DNA of 21,970 nt from Bacillota bacterium (GCA_023387295.1 JAEWIG010000319.1:1-21970), one strand, 5' to 3'. Shown: positions 1-7,611, counted from the first letter of the stretch. The notes: a model not told the origin generated them from the letters alone. Numbers and translations: made by a program.

Positions 1-527
1 GTAACTGCATCTAATTTTATTTCGGCTTCTCCATTGTTTGTTTTGAGTTCAATTTCATAAATCATCCGACCATCTTCATCATCACGATCAATTTCGACTA
101 CTTTACCATTCACTTCTTTTTCTGCAATTTCGATTGCTTTTTCAGAAGTAATATAGTTGTTTTGAGTAGCATTTGATTCTTTGATGATGTTCATTTTGTA
201 ATCATCGTCTTGTTTATCTTCTTTATAAGTTAGAATTTCTCCTGTAACTGCATCGATATCAAAATCGTATTCAGTATCTACAGTATCAATTTCAACTTCA
301 TAATAGTAATGACCATGTTCACTTTCTAATTCAACCTTTTCAACAGTTCCTTTTACCTTCGTTAAAGCAATGTTTACAGCTTCATCACTAGAGATGATAT
401 TTTTTTCTTTACTTGTTTGTTGTAGATTTACTGTAGGAATATCATTGTTTGCAGCTCCGACTGCGAATGCTCCACCTAAAATGACAGCTGCAGATACAGC
501 TCCGATAATTAATTTGTTTTTCATCAT
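1..527 (-). CDS. PepSY-domain exported protein (C-terminus beyond window)
   Basis: Partial gene; its 3' end lies outside the window. The N-terminus has a lysine followed by a hydrophobic stretch ending in an Ala-rich region (about residues 3-26), which looks like a signal peptide or membrane anchor. Two PepSY-like repeats follow, at about residues 45-103 and 120-175. Each has a helix of the 'EAVNIAL' type and ends in a strand of the 'DAVTGEI' type. PepSY domains are generally extracytoplasmic and thought to modulate proteases or cell-envelope activities. I chose the first of two adjacent ATGs (527 rather than 524) because GGAGG lies 6 nt upstream of it. It is the third gene downstream of the two-component system and has its own operator-like motif at 595-622. 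It resembles the YkoI/YkoJ-type PepSY proteins that I recall beside ykoGH in B. subtilis. Function inferred from family only. Confidence 0.85.
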   Translation of the reverse strand, partial: MMKNKLIIGAVSAAVILGGAFAVGAANNDIPTVNLQQTSKEKNIISSDEAVNIALTKVKGTVEKVELESEHGHYYYEVEIDTVDTEYDFDIDAVTGEILTYKEDKQDDDYKMNIIKESNATQNNYITSEKAIEIAEKEVNGKVVEIDRDDEDGRMIYEIELKTNNGEAEIKLDAV

Positions 528-564
528 GTATCTCCTCCATCTTCCTGTTCTTTGCTACATTTAC

Positions 565-570
565 AGTGTA
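565..570 (-). promoter_or_regulatory. Candidate -10 element of the first PepSY gene
   Basis: TACACT on the minus strand lies 38 nt upstream of the chosen ATG. No good -35 hexamer is present at the expected distance; instead the direct-repeat motif at 595-622 ends just upstream of where the -35 would be. This arrangement is typical of promoters activated by OmpR/PhoB-type regulators. The -10 call rests on position and a 4-of-6 match, so it is tentative. Confidence 0.35.
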
Positions 571-594
571 TCCTTCATTCATTAGAGGAAACGG

Positions 595-622
595 ATAGAA
601 AGATTAGAATTTGATGAGAAAA
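595..622 (-). promoter_or_regulatory. Direct-repeat operator A, predicted site for the adjacent OmpR-type regulator
   Basis: On the minus strand two TTCT-starting half-sites (TTCTCATC and TTCTAATC) recur with an 11-bp period. The 28-bp block is identical at 23 positions to the block at 1404-1431, which precedes the second PepSY gene. An 11-bp direct-repeat period is the usual geometry of OmpR/PhoB-class binding sites. That the neighbouring regulator binds here is inference. Confidence 0.6.
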
Positions 623-634
623 TTAATTTTAACT

Positions 635-1366
635 TTAATCATCCCAAGTTATTGTCAATATGGCCCCTGTGATTGCATCGATTTGAACAATTGCTTCCTT
701 ATCATCAGGAGTATCAATTTCAACTAAATAAAAGATAAGATTATCCTCTTCTTCTAAATCAACATCATTGATTGACCCATTTATTTCCTTTAATGCAATT
801 TGACCTGCTTCTTCTTCAGTTATTTTTGCAACGGCTTCTTTATCCTTTTCCACCTTACGAAAGAGAACTTTTCCCGTATTAGCATCAACTTTTAAAACGG
901 TTTTTTGTTCATTCTCCAAAATAATCGCTTTATACAAACTCTGACCCTTTTCATTTATCTTTTTAAAGAAAAGTAATTCTCCTGGTGTTTCAGAGAGTAT
1001 AGCTGATTTTATTTCTTCTTCAGTTAGCTGTTTAGGGTTTGCTGGCTCTTGTTTCGAAATGCTTTCTTCTGGAAGTGCATCCTTTTCAATTTTAGAAAAA
1101 GATACAATCTCTCCACGCTGAGCATCAAGCTTTATTTCATAGAGAATTTCGCTTCTGTTCATTTCAATAATATATTGTTCATCTTTAAGCTCGATGTTCG
1201 TTACCTTACCTCCTTTATAGCGTTCTTCAACAAGCTGTTGTGCCTCTTGTTGAGATAAGGTTTCCGCAGCTGGATTTAATGAAGGCCCCCATTTTTGAAA
1301 GCCGAAAAAGAGAAAGATAATTGTAATTACACTGATGATTATCCATTTGATACTGTTCTTTCTCAC
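635..1366 (-). CDS. Membrane-anchored protein with three PepSY-like repeats
   Basis: A 243-residue protein with a short basic N-terminus, one hydrophobic segment (about residues 7-24) and no other membrane span. It is probably anchored with the bulk outside the cytoplasm. Three PepSY-like units are visible, at about residues 36-90, 114-172 and 183-243. Each has an acidic helix ('SQQEAQQLV', 'TEEEIKSAI', 'TEEEAGQIAL') and ends in a strand with an [AD]-x-T/R-G-x-I/V pattern. The start is GTG at 1366, with GGAGG 8 nt upstream. It lies 136 nt downstream of the histidine kinase gene and 107 nt upstream of the other PepSY gene. It has its own operator-like motif, so it may be transcribed independently of the kinase. 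The protein is possibly a target or sensor partner of the two-component system; the exact function is unknown. Confidence 0.85.
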   Translation of the reverse strand: MRKNSIKWIIISVITIIFLFFGFQKWGPSLNPAAETLSQQEAQQLVEERYKGGKVTNIELKDEQYIIEMNRSEILYEIKLDAQRGEIVSFSKIEKDALPEESISKQEPANPKQLTEEEIKSAILSETPGELLFFKKINEKGQSLYKAIILENEQKTVLKVDANTGKVLFRKVEKDKEAVAKITEEEAGQIALKEINGSINDVDLEEEDNLIFYLVEIDTPDDKEAIVQIDAITGAILTITWDD

Positions 1367-1403
1367 TTCTCACACCTCCGATATGACATATGTTCATTTT
1401 CCT

Positions 1404-1431
1404 ATAAAAAAATGAGAATTCGCTGAGAAAA
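1404..1431 (-). promoter_or_regulatory. Direct-repeat operator B, predicted site for the adjacent OmpR-type regulator
   Basis: Second copy of the 28-bp motif seen at 595-622 (23 of 28 identical). On the minus strand the half-sites are TTCTCAGC and TTCTCATT, again with 11-bp period. It ends 37 nt upstream of the GTG start of the triple-PepSY gene and lies just after the kinase gene. Regulation by the neighbouring response regulator is inferred from the shared motif and context. Confidence 0.6.
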
Positions 1432-1502
1432 ACAAGAAAAAAATAATTATGTCGATTGCGTTCAGATTTATTATCGAAATCCAAATCAATATCAGCACTT
1501 TC

Positions 1503-2855
1503 CTACCATTTTGCTAAATAAAGTGTAACTGTTGTGCCTTCTCGCTCCTGACTCTTTAATATGAGCTCCACATTAATCGCATCTGCAATATCCTTTGCAA
1601 GGGAAAGGCCTAAGCCTGAGCCTCCACTCTTACGACTCCGCGCCTCATCTACACGGTAAAACCGGTCAAAAATCTTGGGCAAGTCACGCTCAGGTATTCC
1701 GATCCCGCGGTCTATGATGCGTATACATACTTTATTATTCTCTAGCCCTGCTGCAACGATAATCTTTTCGTCGCTATACTTCCTTGCGTTATCTAGAAAA
1801 ATAAATAGGAGCTGCTTCAGCTTTGACTCGTCTGTCTGAATGATTAGGGTAGAGCAATCATCTAGCTCAAGCGTAATAGGACGATTATATGCCGTTTCAA
1901 ATGCATTTACTGTTTGTTTTAGAAATTCAGCTAAATGCACATTCCTTATTTCGAGATTCCATTGCTCATTGTGCTTTGCGAGCAATAGAAGCTGCTCTGT
2001 CAGCTCTCTCATCCGTATCGCTTCAGAATGGATTGCCTCTACTGATTCATGAAATAGCTCAGGTTCCTGTAATCCTCTTCTTTTTAAAAGACTTGCGTAG
2101 CTTTCAATCACGGTTAATGGCGTTTTAAGTTCGTGCGATGCATTCGAAACAAATTGCTTTTGCTTTTCAAAATTCGCCTCAAGTAAATCAATCATATGAT
2201 TAAAGGTATCACCCATTTGAGAAAGCTCGTCTCTCGACTTTCCTTCGAAAGGGAGATGTTTAAATTGTCCGCTTTCCTTAATTTCACTCATCGTTTTTAT
2301 CATGGAAGTGATGGGGTTTAACACTAAATTGCTCAGTAAACGGCTTGAAATGAAAACAGGAATAATGGCTATAAAGGTAACAAGGATTAAAACGAGTCTC
2401 AACGAATGTAAATTATTTATCGCCGGTTCAATACTCTTTGTTACCTGTAAATTTGCTACATTGCCATCAGGAAGGATGATAGGGATAGAATTAAAAGCAT
2501 AAACACGGTTATGAAGGACGATTTTTTCATTTATCTCACCCGAATAATATTCAGCTTTTAATGAACTTAAATCTTTTTCATTCAAGGAAGTGACTGGTGT
2601 ATTTAATCCATCTTCCCGGACAATTCGAATCATTCCTTCAATCGGAAGATAAGAACGAAGAAGCTTTGTTTCGTCAATCGTGCCTAATGACTCATTGAAT
2701 ACATCCGCTGCTTTTTTGCTTTCTTCTCTAGCTATTGTTAACTCGCTGCCAATAATTAAATGATTAAATAAATAATAAATAGTCACATTCATCAGTATTA
2801 GTAGAGCTGTGAATAGGACAGCAGTATAGAGGTTAATTTTATTTCGTAGCTTCAT
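1503..2855 (-). CDS. ykoH: Sensor histidine kinase, YkoH-like
   Basis: A 450-residue membrane sensor kinase. A first membrane segment (about residues 10-36) and a second (about 152-174) enclose an extracytoplasmic sensor region of about 115 residues with no recognised motif. A HAMP linker follows (about 174-230). The HisKA domain has the H-box 'SHELKTPLT' with phospho-accepting His241. The HATPase domain shows the N-box 'DNARKYS' (Asn356), G1 'DRGIGIP' (about 382-388) and G2 'GGSGLGLS' (about 411-418). Its start overlaps the regulator stop by 4 nt (ATGA), so the two are translationally coupled. The pairing with PepSY-domain genes matches what I recall of B. subtilis ykoGHIJ; the symbol is by similarity of architecture and context, not by alignment. 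The signal sensed is unknown, with the cell envelope likely. Confidence 0.85.
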   Translation of the reverse strand: MKLRNKINLYTAVLFTALLILMNVTIYYLFNHLIIGSELTIAREESKKAADVFNESLGTIDETKLLRSYLPIEGMIRIVREDGLNTPVTSLNEKDLSSLKAEYYSGEINEKIVLHNRVYAFNSIPIILPDGNVANLQVTKSIEPAINNLHSLRLVLILVTFIAIIPVFISSRLLSNLVLNPITSMIKTMSEIKESGQFKHLPFEGKSRDELSQMGDTFNHMIDLLEANFEKQKQFVSNASHELKTPLTVIESYASLLKRRGLQEPELFHESVEAIHSEAIRMRELTEQLLLLAKHNEQWNLEIRNVHLAEFLKQTVNAFETAYNRPITLELDDCSTLIIQTDESKLKQLLFIFLDNARKYSDEKIIVAAGLENNKVCIRIIDRGIGIPERDLPKIFDRFYRVDEARSRKSGGSGLGLSLAKDIADAINVELILKSQEREGTTVTLYLAKW

Positions 2856-3550
2856 CTTGCTTCCTTCAGCATATAACCCACACCACGAATAGTATGAATT
2901 AAAGATGGTTTTTCAGGACTATCAATTTTTTTCCTCACATAACGAATATATACATCGACAACATTTGTATCACCTAAAAAGTCATAACCCCATACAGCCT
3001 CTAATATCTGTTCTCGATTTAATACTTGTTGTTTATTCACAAGCAGGTAAACAAGTAAATCGTATTCTCTCGGCGTTAATTCAATTTCGTTTTCTCCACG
3101 AATGACCTCACGAGTCTTTTCGTTTACCTTTAAATCGGCAATTGTGAGCCATTCATCGTCTAAAGATTTAATTTGCTCTACTTGTTTCATTCTTAAAGCA
3201 ACTCGGACTCTTGCCAACAACTCCTCTATCTGAAATGGCTTCGTTATGTAATCATTTGCACCTAAATCGAGACCAGAGACTTTATCTTCAACCGATCCTT
3301 TTGCTGTTAATAATAAGACAGGAGTGGAATTATCATTTGCTCTAATTCTACGCAGTATTTCGATTCCACTTAATCCAGGCAGCATCACATCTAATAAAAT
3401 TAGATCCCAGTTTTTTGATCGATATAATTCTAACGCCTTTATACCGTCCAAAGCCTTTGTAACAGAATAGCCTTCATATTCAAGCTCTATCTCCAATAGC
3501 CTTGCAATTTTTTCTTCATCTTCGACAACTAAAATCGATTCACTTTTCAA
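2852..3550 (-). CDS. ykoG: OmpR/PhoB-family response regulator, YkoG-like
   Basis: About 232 residues. The receiver domain (about 3-118) has the acidic pair 'VEDEE', phospho-accepting Asp54 in 'LLDVMLPG', Thr82 in 'LLTAKG' and Lys104 in 'ITKPF'. The C-terminal winged helix (about 132-232) has 'LTPREYDLLVYLL' and 'VVDVYIRYVRKKI', typical of the OmpR class. An upstream in-frame ATG at 3565 is possible, but the Shine-Dalgarno GGGAGGA lies inside that extension and 6 nt before a TTG at 3550, so I prefer the TTG start. The kinase gene follows with a 4-nt overlap. A TTGACA hexamer at 3626-3631 (minus) with a poor -10 (TTGAAT, 17-nt spacer) could be its promoter. Likely targets are the two PepSY genes downstream, which share a direct-repeat motif. 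Confidence 0.88.
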   Translation of the reverse strand: MKSESILVVEDEEKIARLLEIELEYEGYSVTKALDGIKALELYRSKNWDLILLDVMLPGLSGIEILRRIRANDNSTPVLLLTAKGSVEDKVSGLDLGANDYITKPFQIEELLARVRVALRMKQVEQIKSLDDEWLTIADLKVNEKTREVIRGENEIELTPREYDLLVYLLVNKQQVLNREQILEAVWGYDFLGDTNVVDVYIRYVRKKIDSPEKPSLIHTIRGVGYMLKEAR

Positions 3551-3781
3551 GTAAATTCCTCCCATTATGGATGAATGATTTTACATCAAGATTAGCAGAA
3601 TTATTCAATGAATTCATTATTTAACTGTCAACTAAAAGATCATTTTTTTCCCATTCATTTATTTTACACAGGAAAAAAATGATAAGGCTTTAAAATCAAC
3701 ATGTCCAACATTTACAGTGAAATAATTAAATTTAACTTCGCAAACTATAGTCAACTCCTTAGAAGGAGGAGGAAAATATAA

Positions 3782-4033
3782 ATGAACACAGAGGATTATA
3801 ACCGTGCGCTTTTTTACACACACCATTCCGAATGGGATAATTTGTTGATTTTAATGGTAAGAACGAAAGATCAATTTCTCTCAAAAAAAATCGAGCATTT
3901 CCTTCACGCATATTCATTCGAAAATGATTACTCCGTCATTCAAAAGCAGTTGTATTCTTTACTCAGGTACATCGATCATGCCAATGAACTGTCTTTTGAA
4001 AGAATCTCGAATACACAATACAAGCTTACTTAA
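3782..4033 (+). CDS. yhdB: YhdB-like small protein of unknown function
   Basis: An 83-residue protein with an aromatic-rich N-terminus ('TEDYNRALFYTHHSEWDNLL') and no membrane span, signal peptide or cysteine. It has a very strong Shine-Dalgarno (AGAAGGAGGAGG) upstream of the ATG. Size, composition and position next to pgcA fit the YhdB-like family, which I recall as lying near pgcA (yhxB) in B. subtilis. No function is known to me. It is convergent with pgcA and shares the terminator at 4063-4095. The family assignment is from memory and context only. Confidence 0.7.
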   Translation: MNTEDYNRALFYTHHSEWDNLLILMVRTKDQFLSKKIEHFLHAYSFENDYSVIQKQLYSLLRYIDHANELSFERISNTQYKLT

Positions 4034-4062
4034 CAAACCTTTTTAAGAATTCTACCAATAAA

Positions 4063-4095
4063 AAAACACGGTCTGTATAAAATGGACCGTGTTTT
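4063..4095. terminator. Bidirectional Rho-independent terminator between yhdB-like gene and pgcA
   Basis: An 11-bp stem (AAAACACGGTC paired with GACCGTGTTTT) around an 11-nt loop, with A-tract before and T-tract after. It can end transcripts of both convergent genes. Confidence 0.85.
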
Positions 4096-4132
4096 AAATA
4101 AATATACCCTCATTTCCGGTGATAATTCATTA

Positions 4133-5866
4133 TTATTTATTCATTTTTTCATTAACAATAGCCATGAAGTTTTCTTCAATTTCCACTAATTTTCGTTTCG
4201 ATTCACTCAAGGATGACCCTGTTACCCCAAAGTAAAATTTTATCTTTGGCTCTGTACCAGATGGTCTTAGGCAAATCCATGTTCCATCTTCAAAGGAATA
4301 CTTAATTACGTTAGATTTTGGCAATTTAATCGCTGTTTCTTTCCCGTTTATTTCCATTCGAACTTGCGACAAGTAATCTTCAATCGCAATTGTCTTCAGA
4401 AAGCCTAACTGTTTAATTGGATTTTTTCTAAATGAGTCTAGTGTCTGTTGAATGATTTCAGTTCCCGCTTTCCCTTTTAAGGTTAAGGAACGAAGACCCT
4501 CTTGGAAGTAGCCATATTGTTCATATAATGATAAAAGGGCATCATACAATGTCATATTCTTTTTCTTATAATAAGCAGCGACTTCAACGGCTAATAGCGC
4601 TGCTTGAACAGCATCTTTATCTCGAGCAAAATCACCAATTAAATAGCCATAGCTTTCCTCATAACCAAATAAAAATTGATACTCTCCAGTATGTTCAAAT
4701 TCCTTTATTTTTTCGGCAATAAATTTAAAACCTGTTAAAACATCCATTGTTTCAACGCCAAAGGATTCCGCAATTTGTTTACCTAATTCAGAGGTAACAA
4801 TTGTTTTTAACATTACTCCATTGTGTGGGAGCGTATTTTTTAGTTTTTTCTCAGTCAGAATATAGTGAAGTAAGAGAGCTCCTGTCTGATTCCCCGTCAG
4901 TAATTCATATTCTCCAAGCTCATTTTTCACTGCAATTCCTAACCGATCGGCATCAGGATCTGTCGCAATTAAAATATCGGCATTTTTTTCCTTTCCCACT
5001 TTAATGGCTAATTCAAATGCCGATTTTTCCTCAGGATTTGGGCTTTTTACAGTCGAGAATTCCGGATCTGGGAGCTCTTGTTCAGCCACGACATGAACAT
5101 TTGTATAATTCAACGCTTGTAGTGCATTTCTTACCGGTTTATTTGCAGTTCCATGCAAGGGACTGAACACAATAGAAAGATCCACTTCCTGCCCTAAAGA
5201 GGGATTCTCAGAAATCGTAACAAGTTGTTCTAAATAGGCTTTATCGACCTCTTCGCCAATCATTTTTATTAATCCTGTTTCTTTAAGAATCTCTTCATCC
5301 TTTACCTCAAGTAAAAGTTCATTTTCAATTTCATTTACCTTTGAAATAACAACATCTGCACTTTTAGGTGGAAGCTGGGCACCGTCTGCACCATAAACTT
5401 TGTACCCGTTATATTCTGGTGGATTATGACTTGCCGTTATGACAATCCCAGAAAATGCATTTAAGTATCGAACAGCAAAAGACAATTCAGGTGTTGGTCG
5501 TAATTCATCAAACACATACGTTTGAATTCCTTTGGTTGCTAATGTTTTGGCTGCTTCCATTGCGAACTCTGGCGACATATGCCTAGAATCATAAGCGATA
5601 ACAACACCCTGTTTCTTTGCTTCTAATCCATTTTCTTCTATGTAAGCAGCAAGCCCTGCAGAGGCTTTACGCACCGTATAAATGTTCATTCGATTCGTTC
5701 CAGCACCAATTTCTCCGCGCATTCCGCCCGTGCCAAATTCTAAGTTCTTATAAAAAGCATCCTCAAGTTTTGTTTCATCTTTTTGTTGAAGTTGCAGTTC
5801 CTTCATCAGTTCACTATTTAAGCCTTCAAAATGAAGCCATTGTTCAGCTTTTGTTTTCCAACTCAC
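4133..5866 (-). CDS. pgcA: Alpha-phosphoglucomutase / phosphomannomutase
   Basis: A 577-residue alpha-D-phosphohexomutase interconverting glucose 1-phosphate and glucose 6-phosphate. In Bacillus, PgcA supplies UDP-glucose for wall teichoic acid and glycolipid glucosylation and links sugar supply to cell size. Visible motifs: active-site serine loop 'TASHNPP' (about 144-150, Ser146), metal loop 'DPDADR' (about 303-308), sugar loop 'GYEESYGY' (about 401-408) and phosphate loop 'RPSGTEPK' (about 534-541). The frame is open 21 codons further upstream to an ATG at 5929. However, AGGAGGG lies 5 nt before a GTG at 5866, and the resulting N-terminus (M-S-W-K...) matches the family start (M-T-W-R in B. 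subtilis), so GTG is chosen. It is monocistronic here, convergent with the yhdB-like gene. Confidence 0.95.
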   Translation of the reverse strand: MSWKTKAEQWLHFEGLNSELMKELQLQQKDETKLEDAFYKNLEFGTGGMRGEIGAGTNRMNIYTVRKASAGLAAYIEENGLEAKKQGVVIAYDSRHMSPEFAMEAAKTLATKGIQTYVFDELRPTPELSFAVRYLNAFSGIVITASHNPPEYNGYKVYGADGAQLPPKSADVVISKVNEIENELLLEVKDEEILKETGLIKMIGEEVDKAYLEQLVTISENPSLGQEVDLSIVFSPLHGTANKPVRNALQALNYTNVHVVAEQELPDPEFSTVKSPNPEEKSAFELAIKVGKEKNADILIATDPDADRLGIAVKNELGEYELLTGNQTGALLLHYILTEKKLKNTLPHNGVMLKTIVTSELGKQIAESFGVETMDVLTGFKFIAEKIKEFEHTGEYQFLFGYEESYGYLIGDFARDKDAVQAALLAVEVAAYYKKKNMTLYDALLSLYEQYGYFQEGLRSLTLKGKAGTEIIQQTLDSFRKNPIKQLGFLKTIAIEDYLSQVRMEINGKETAIKLPKSNVIKYSFEDGTWICLRPSGTEPKIKFYFGVTGSSLSESKRKLVEIEENFMAIVNEKMNK

Positions 5867-6069
5867 AATAACCCTCCTAAGTAGTTGCATACTCTCTTTA
5901 TTATTCAATATTTCTCTTCGTTTTTCCATTAATTATTGCATATTACTAAACGAAAGTGAAAAGTGAGTTCCCTTCTTCCAATTATTAATATATATTTGAA
6001 GAAAAGAAATGAATGAATGTCAAAATTATGACGAATCTAAGAAAAATCTAGTAAGTATGATTAAGTTAA

Positions 6070-6098
6070 TTTACAAAATAACGGATGTAGTCCATAAT
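6070..6098 (+). promoter_or_regulatory. Sigma-A-type promoter of the bdbC-thioredoxin operon
   Basis: TTTACA (6070-6075), a 17-nt spacer and CATAAT (6093-6098), each hexamer 5 of 6 to consensus. The predicted start is near 6105, placing the inverted repeat at 6113-6150 within the transcribed leader. The rest of the 300-nt gap upstream of bdbC shows nothing else convincing. Confidence 0.5.
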
Positions 6099-6112
6099 TT
6101 TCATAGTATTTA

Positions 6113-6150
6113 CTAGAAAATCGAAAAGCTAAACTTGGTCGATTTTCTAG
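6113..6150 (+). repeat. Perfect 12-bp inverted repeat in the bdbC leader
   Basis: CTAGAAAATCGA and its exact reverse complement TCGATTTTCTAG are separated by 14 nt. The repeat ends 3 nt before the AAGGAG Shine-Dalgarno and 16 nt before the ATG of bdbC. There is no following T-tract, so it is not a normal terminator. It could be an operator or a leader RNA hairpin. Confidence 0.8.
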
Positions 6151-6166
6151 CATTAAGGAGCTAAGT

Positions 6167-6604
6167 ATGGAAAAAACAAAAAAGGACAATCGCGAATCAT
6201 TGTTATTTATTTCATGGGCAGCATCTGTCATCGCCTTGTTTGGCAGTTTGTACTTTTCTGAGATCCGGCAATATGAACCATGTACACTTTGCTGGTACCA
6301 AAGAATTTTAATGTATCCGTTCGTTGTCCTATTAGGAATGGCCATTGTGCGAAAAGATTATCGCATCAGTATTTATTCCATGGTATTATCAGCAATTGGT
6401 GGATGTATCTCTCTTTACCATTATTTAATCCAAAAAGTGCCTTTTTTTGCAGACCATGCGGCTTCTTGTGGAAGAATCCCTTGTACAGGTCAATATATTA
6501 ATTGGCTTGGATTTATTTCAATTCCATTTCTTGCATTAATCGCATTTATCATAATCTTTGTTTGTAGCTTTTTATTATGGAAAAAATCAAAGGAGGCAGC
6601 ATAA
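6167..6604 (+). CDS. bdbC: DsbB-family thiol-disulfide oxidoreductase (BdbC type)
   Basis: A 145-residue membrane protein with four hydrophobic segments (about 12-30, 46-61, 66-88, 113-137). The first cysteine pair is Cys39-x2-Cys42 in 'PCTLCWYQR', the DsbB/BdbC signature; the second is Cys101 and Cys106 in the second external loop. BdbC reoxidises an extracytoplasmic thiol oxidase (BdbD in B. subtilis) using quinone, so that exported proteins gain disulfides. No bdbD is adjacent; instead a membrane-anchored thioredoxin-like gene follows one nucleotide after the stop codon. An AAGGAG ribosome site lies 7 nt before the ATG. The leader carries a promoter-like pair and a perfect inverted repeat. 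B. subtilis has two paralogues (BdbB, BdbC), and I chose BdbC by general similarity only. Confidence 0.9.
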   Translation: MEKTKKDNRESLLFISWAASVIALFGSLYFSEIRQYEPCTLCWYQRILMYPFVVLLGMAIVRKDYRISIYSMVLSAIGGCISLYHYLIQKVPFFADHAASCGRIPCTGQYINWLGFISIPFLALIAFIIIFVCSFLLWKKSKEAA

Positions 6605-6605
6605 G

Positions 6606-7076
6606 ATGAAAAAAATAATTATCTTTCTTGCCATTATCATTGCCCTTTTTATAGCTTTAGGACTCGTAACCAAAATGCAAAATGAAAAGAAGGTTTCAGA
6701 AGAAAATCCATATGGAAAAGATACCCTTAATCCTGAAACAGTAGCACTGCTTGATGACCCTAATTACCAAAATATTATTAAACCTGAAGACTTAGAGCAG
6801 AAATTAAAAAACAAAGAAGATGTAACAGTTTACTTTTTCAGCCCAACTTGCGGTCCTTGCAGAAATACCACACCGATTGTATCACCACTTACAAAAAACA
6901 TGAATGTTAATCTCGTTATGTATAATATCCTTGAATTTGAAGATGGCTGGGACCGTTACGGAATTGAACAAACACCAACGATTGTTCAGTATCGCGAAGG
7001 AAAAGAAGTTAATCGAATTGTAGGCTATCAAGACAAGGAAGTATTTGAAAGTTGGTTTGAGGAAAATAGTAAATAA
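6606..7076 (+). CDS. Membrane-anchored thioredoxin-like protein (CGPC)
   Basis: A 156-residue protein with an N-terminal hydrophobic segment (about residues 3-21). A linker is followed by a thioredoxin fold (about 55-155) with active site Cys82-Gly-Pro-Cys85 and a cis-proline motif 'QTPTI' (Pro124). It is probably exported and membrane-tethered. The start at 6606 is chosen because it sits 1 nt after the bdbC stop with GGAGG just upstream inside bdbC; a longer in-frame extension within bdbC lacks a ribosome site. Tight coupling to bdbC suggests the two work as an extracytoplasmic redox pair. CGPC is more often reducing than oxidising, so the direction of electron flow is uncertain. Confidence 0.88.
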   Translation: MKKIIIFLAIIIALFIALGLVTKMQNEKKVSEENPYGKDTLNPETVALLDDPNYQNIIKPEDLEQKLKNKEDVTVYFFSPTCGPCRNTTPIVSPLTKNMNVNLVMYNILEFEDGWDRYGIEQTPTIVQYREGKEVNRIVGYQDKEVFESWFEENSK

Positions 7077-7081
7077 GAAAC

Positions 7082-7208
7082 ATAAGGGGCTGTCCGATAA
7101 GTGCCTGGCTCCCTCCTTACAACACAATATAAAGATGCGTTTTTCCTAATTCTCATCTGTATACTGTGTCGGAGGTGCCAGGCTCTTCGTTTTCGGACAG
7201 CCCCTTAT
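7082..7208. repeat. Palindromic dispersed repeat, copy 1 (MITE-like)
   Basis: A 127-bp element whose ends are perfect inverted repeats (ATAAGGGGCTGTCCGA at the left, its complement at the right). Complementarity continues, with gaps, through 'GTGCCTGGC' and 'GCCAGGC' internal blocks. A second copy in the opposite orientation is at 14256-14384, with near-identical 36-nt internal blocks. It fills the convergent gap between the thioredoxin gene (stop 5 nt away) and the yhcU-like gene (4 nt away). It may serve both as terminator. I recall similar 'GTGCCTGGCACC' repeats in other Bacillaceae, but cannot name the family. Confidence 0.85.
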
Positions 7209-7212
7209 TAAC

Positions 7213-7611
7213 CTAAATTAATTTATCATTTGCTGCTTTTGTGTAAATACTAATCAACTCATTATTCATCAGTTTCTTTCCATGAAAGTGTTGAAATTCA
7301 AATGGGAAAAATAAATCAAATTCTTGTAAAGTATGAACATTTTTATCAAAAATGGCTTTATATCTGCCCTCAAGGACTGTTGTTTCTAAAATCGCTGCGA
7401 TTGTTTCCAAACTTACAATAACTCTATATGCTTCCTTTAAAGTATCAATGTAATCGAGGTATCCAGCTGATGTTTGTAATACTTTTTTCCGCTCGAATTC
7501 CTTAATTTCTTTATCTAGAAAATATAACGGAAAAATACTAGAATAAAACTTCCGAACAAGCTCAATTATTTTCTTCTCTTGATCGGGGGTTGAAGCGTAT
7601 ACTATTTTCAT
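7213..7611 (-). CDS. yhcU: YhcU-like protein (DUF5365)
   Basis: A 132-residue soluble protein, mostly helical, without signal peptide, membrane span or cysteines. The opening 'MKIVYASTPDQEKKI' and overall length match what I recall of B. subtilis YhcU, a family of unknown function. It is divergent from the YhcT-type pseudouridine synthase gene, the same neighbour as in B. subtilis, which supports the call. AAAGGGGATGG upstream of the ATG serves as ribosome site. Function unknown. Confidence 0.78.
   Translation of the reverse strand: MKIVYASTPDQEKKIIELVRKFYSSIFPLYFLDKEIKEFERKKVLQTSAGYLDYIDTLKEAYRVIVSLETIAAILETTVLEGRYKAIFDKNVHTLQEFDLFFPFEFQHFHGKKLMNNELISIYTKAANDKLI

Noticed and set aside
370..585. 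Plus-strand open frame of 71 codons opposite the first PepSY gene
   Set aside because: It is a shadow of the minus-strand gene with no ribosome site; the PepSY repeats clearly set the true frame.
6558..6605. Longer N-terminus for the thioredoxin-like protein, starting inside bdbC
   Set aside because: The extension lacks a ribosome site, and the ATG at 6606 has GGAGG and begins a normal membrane anchor.
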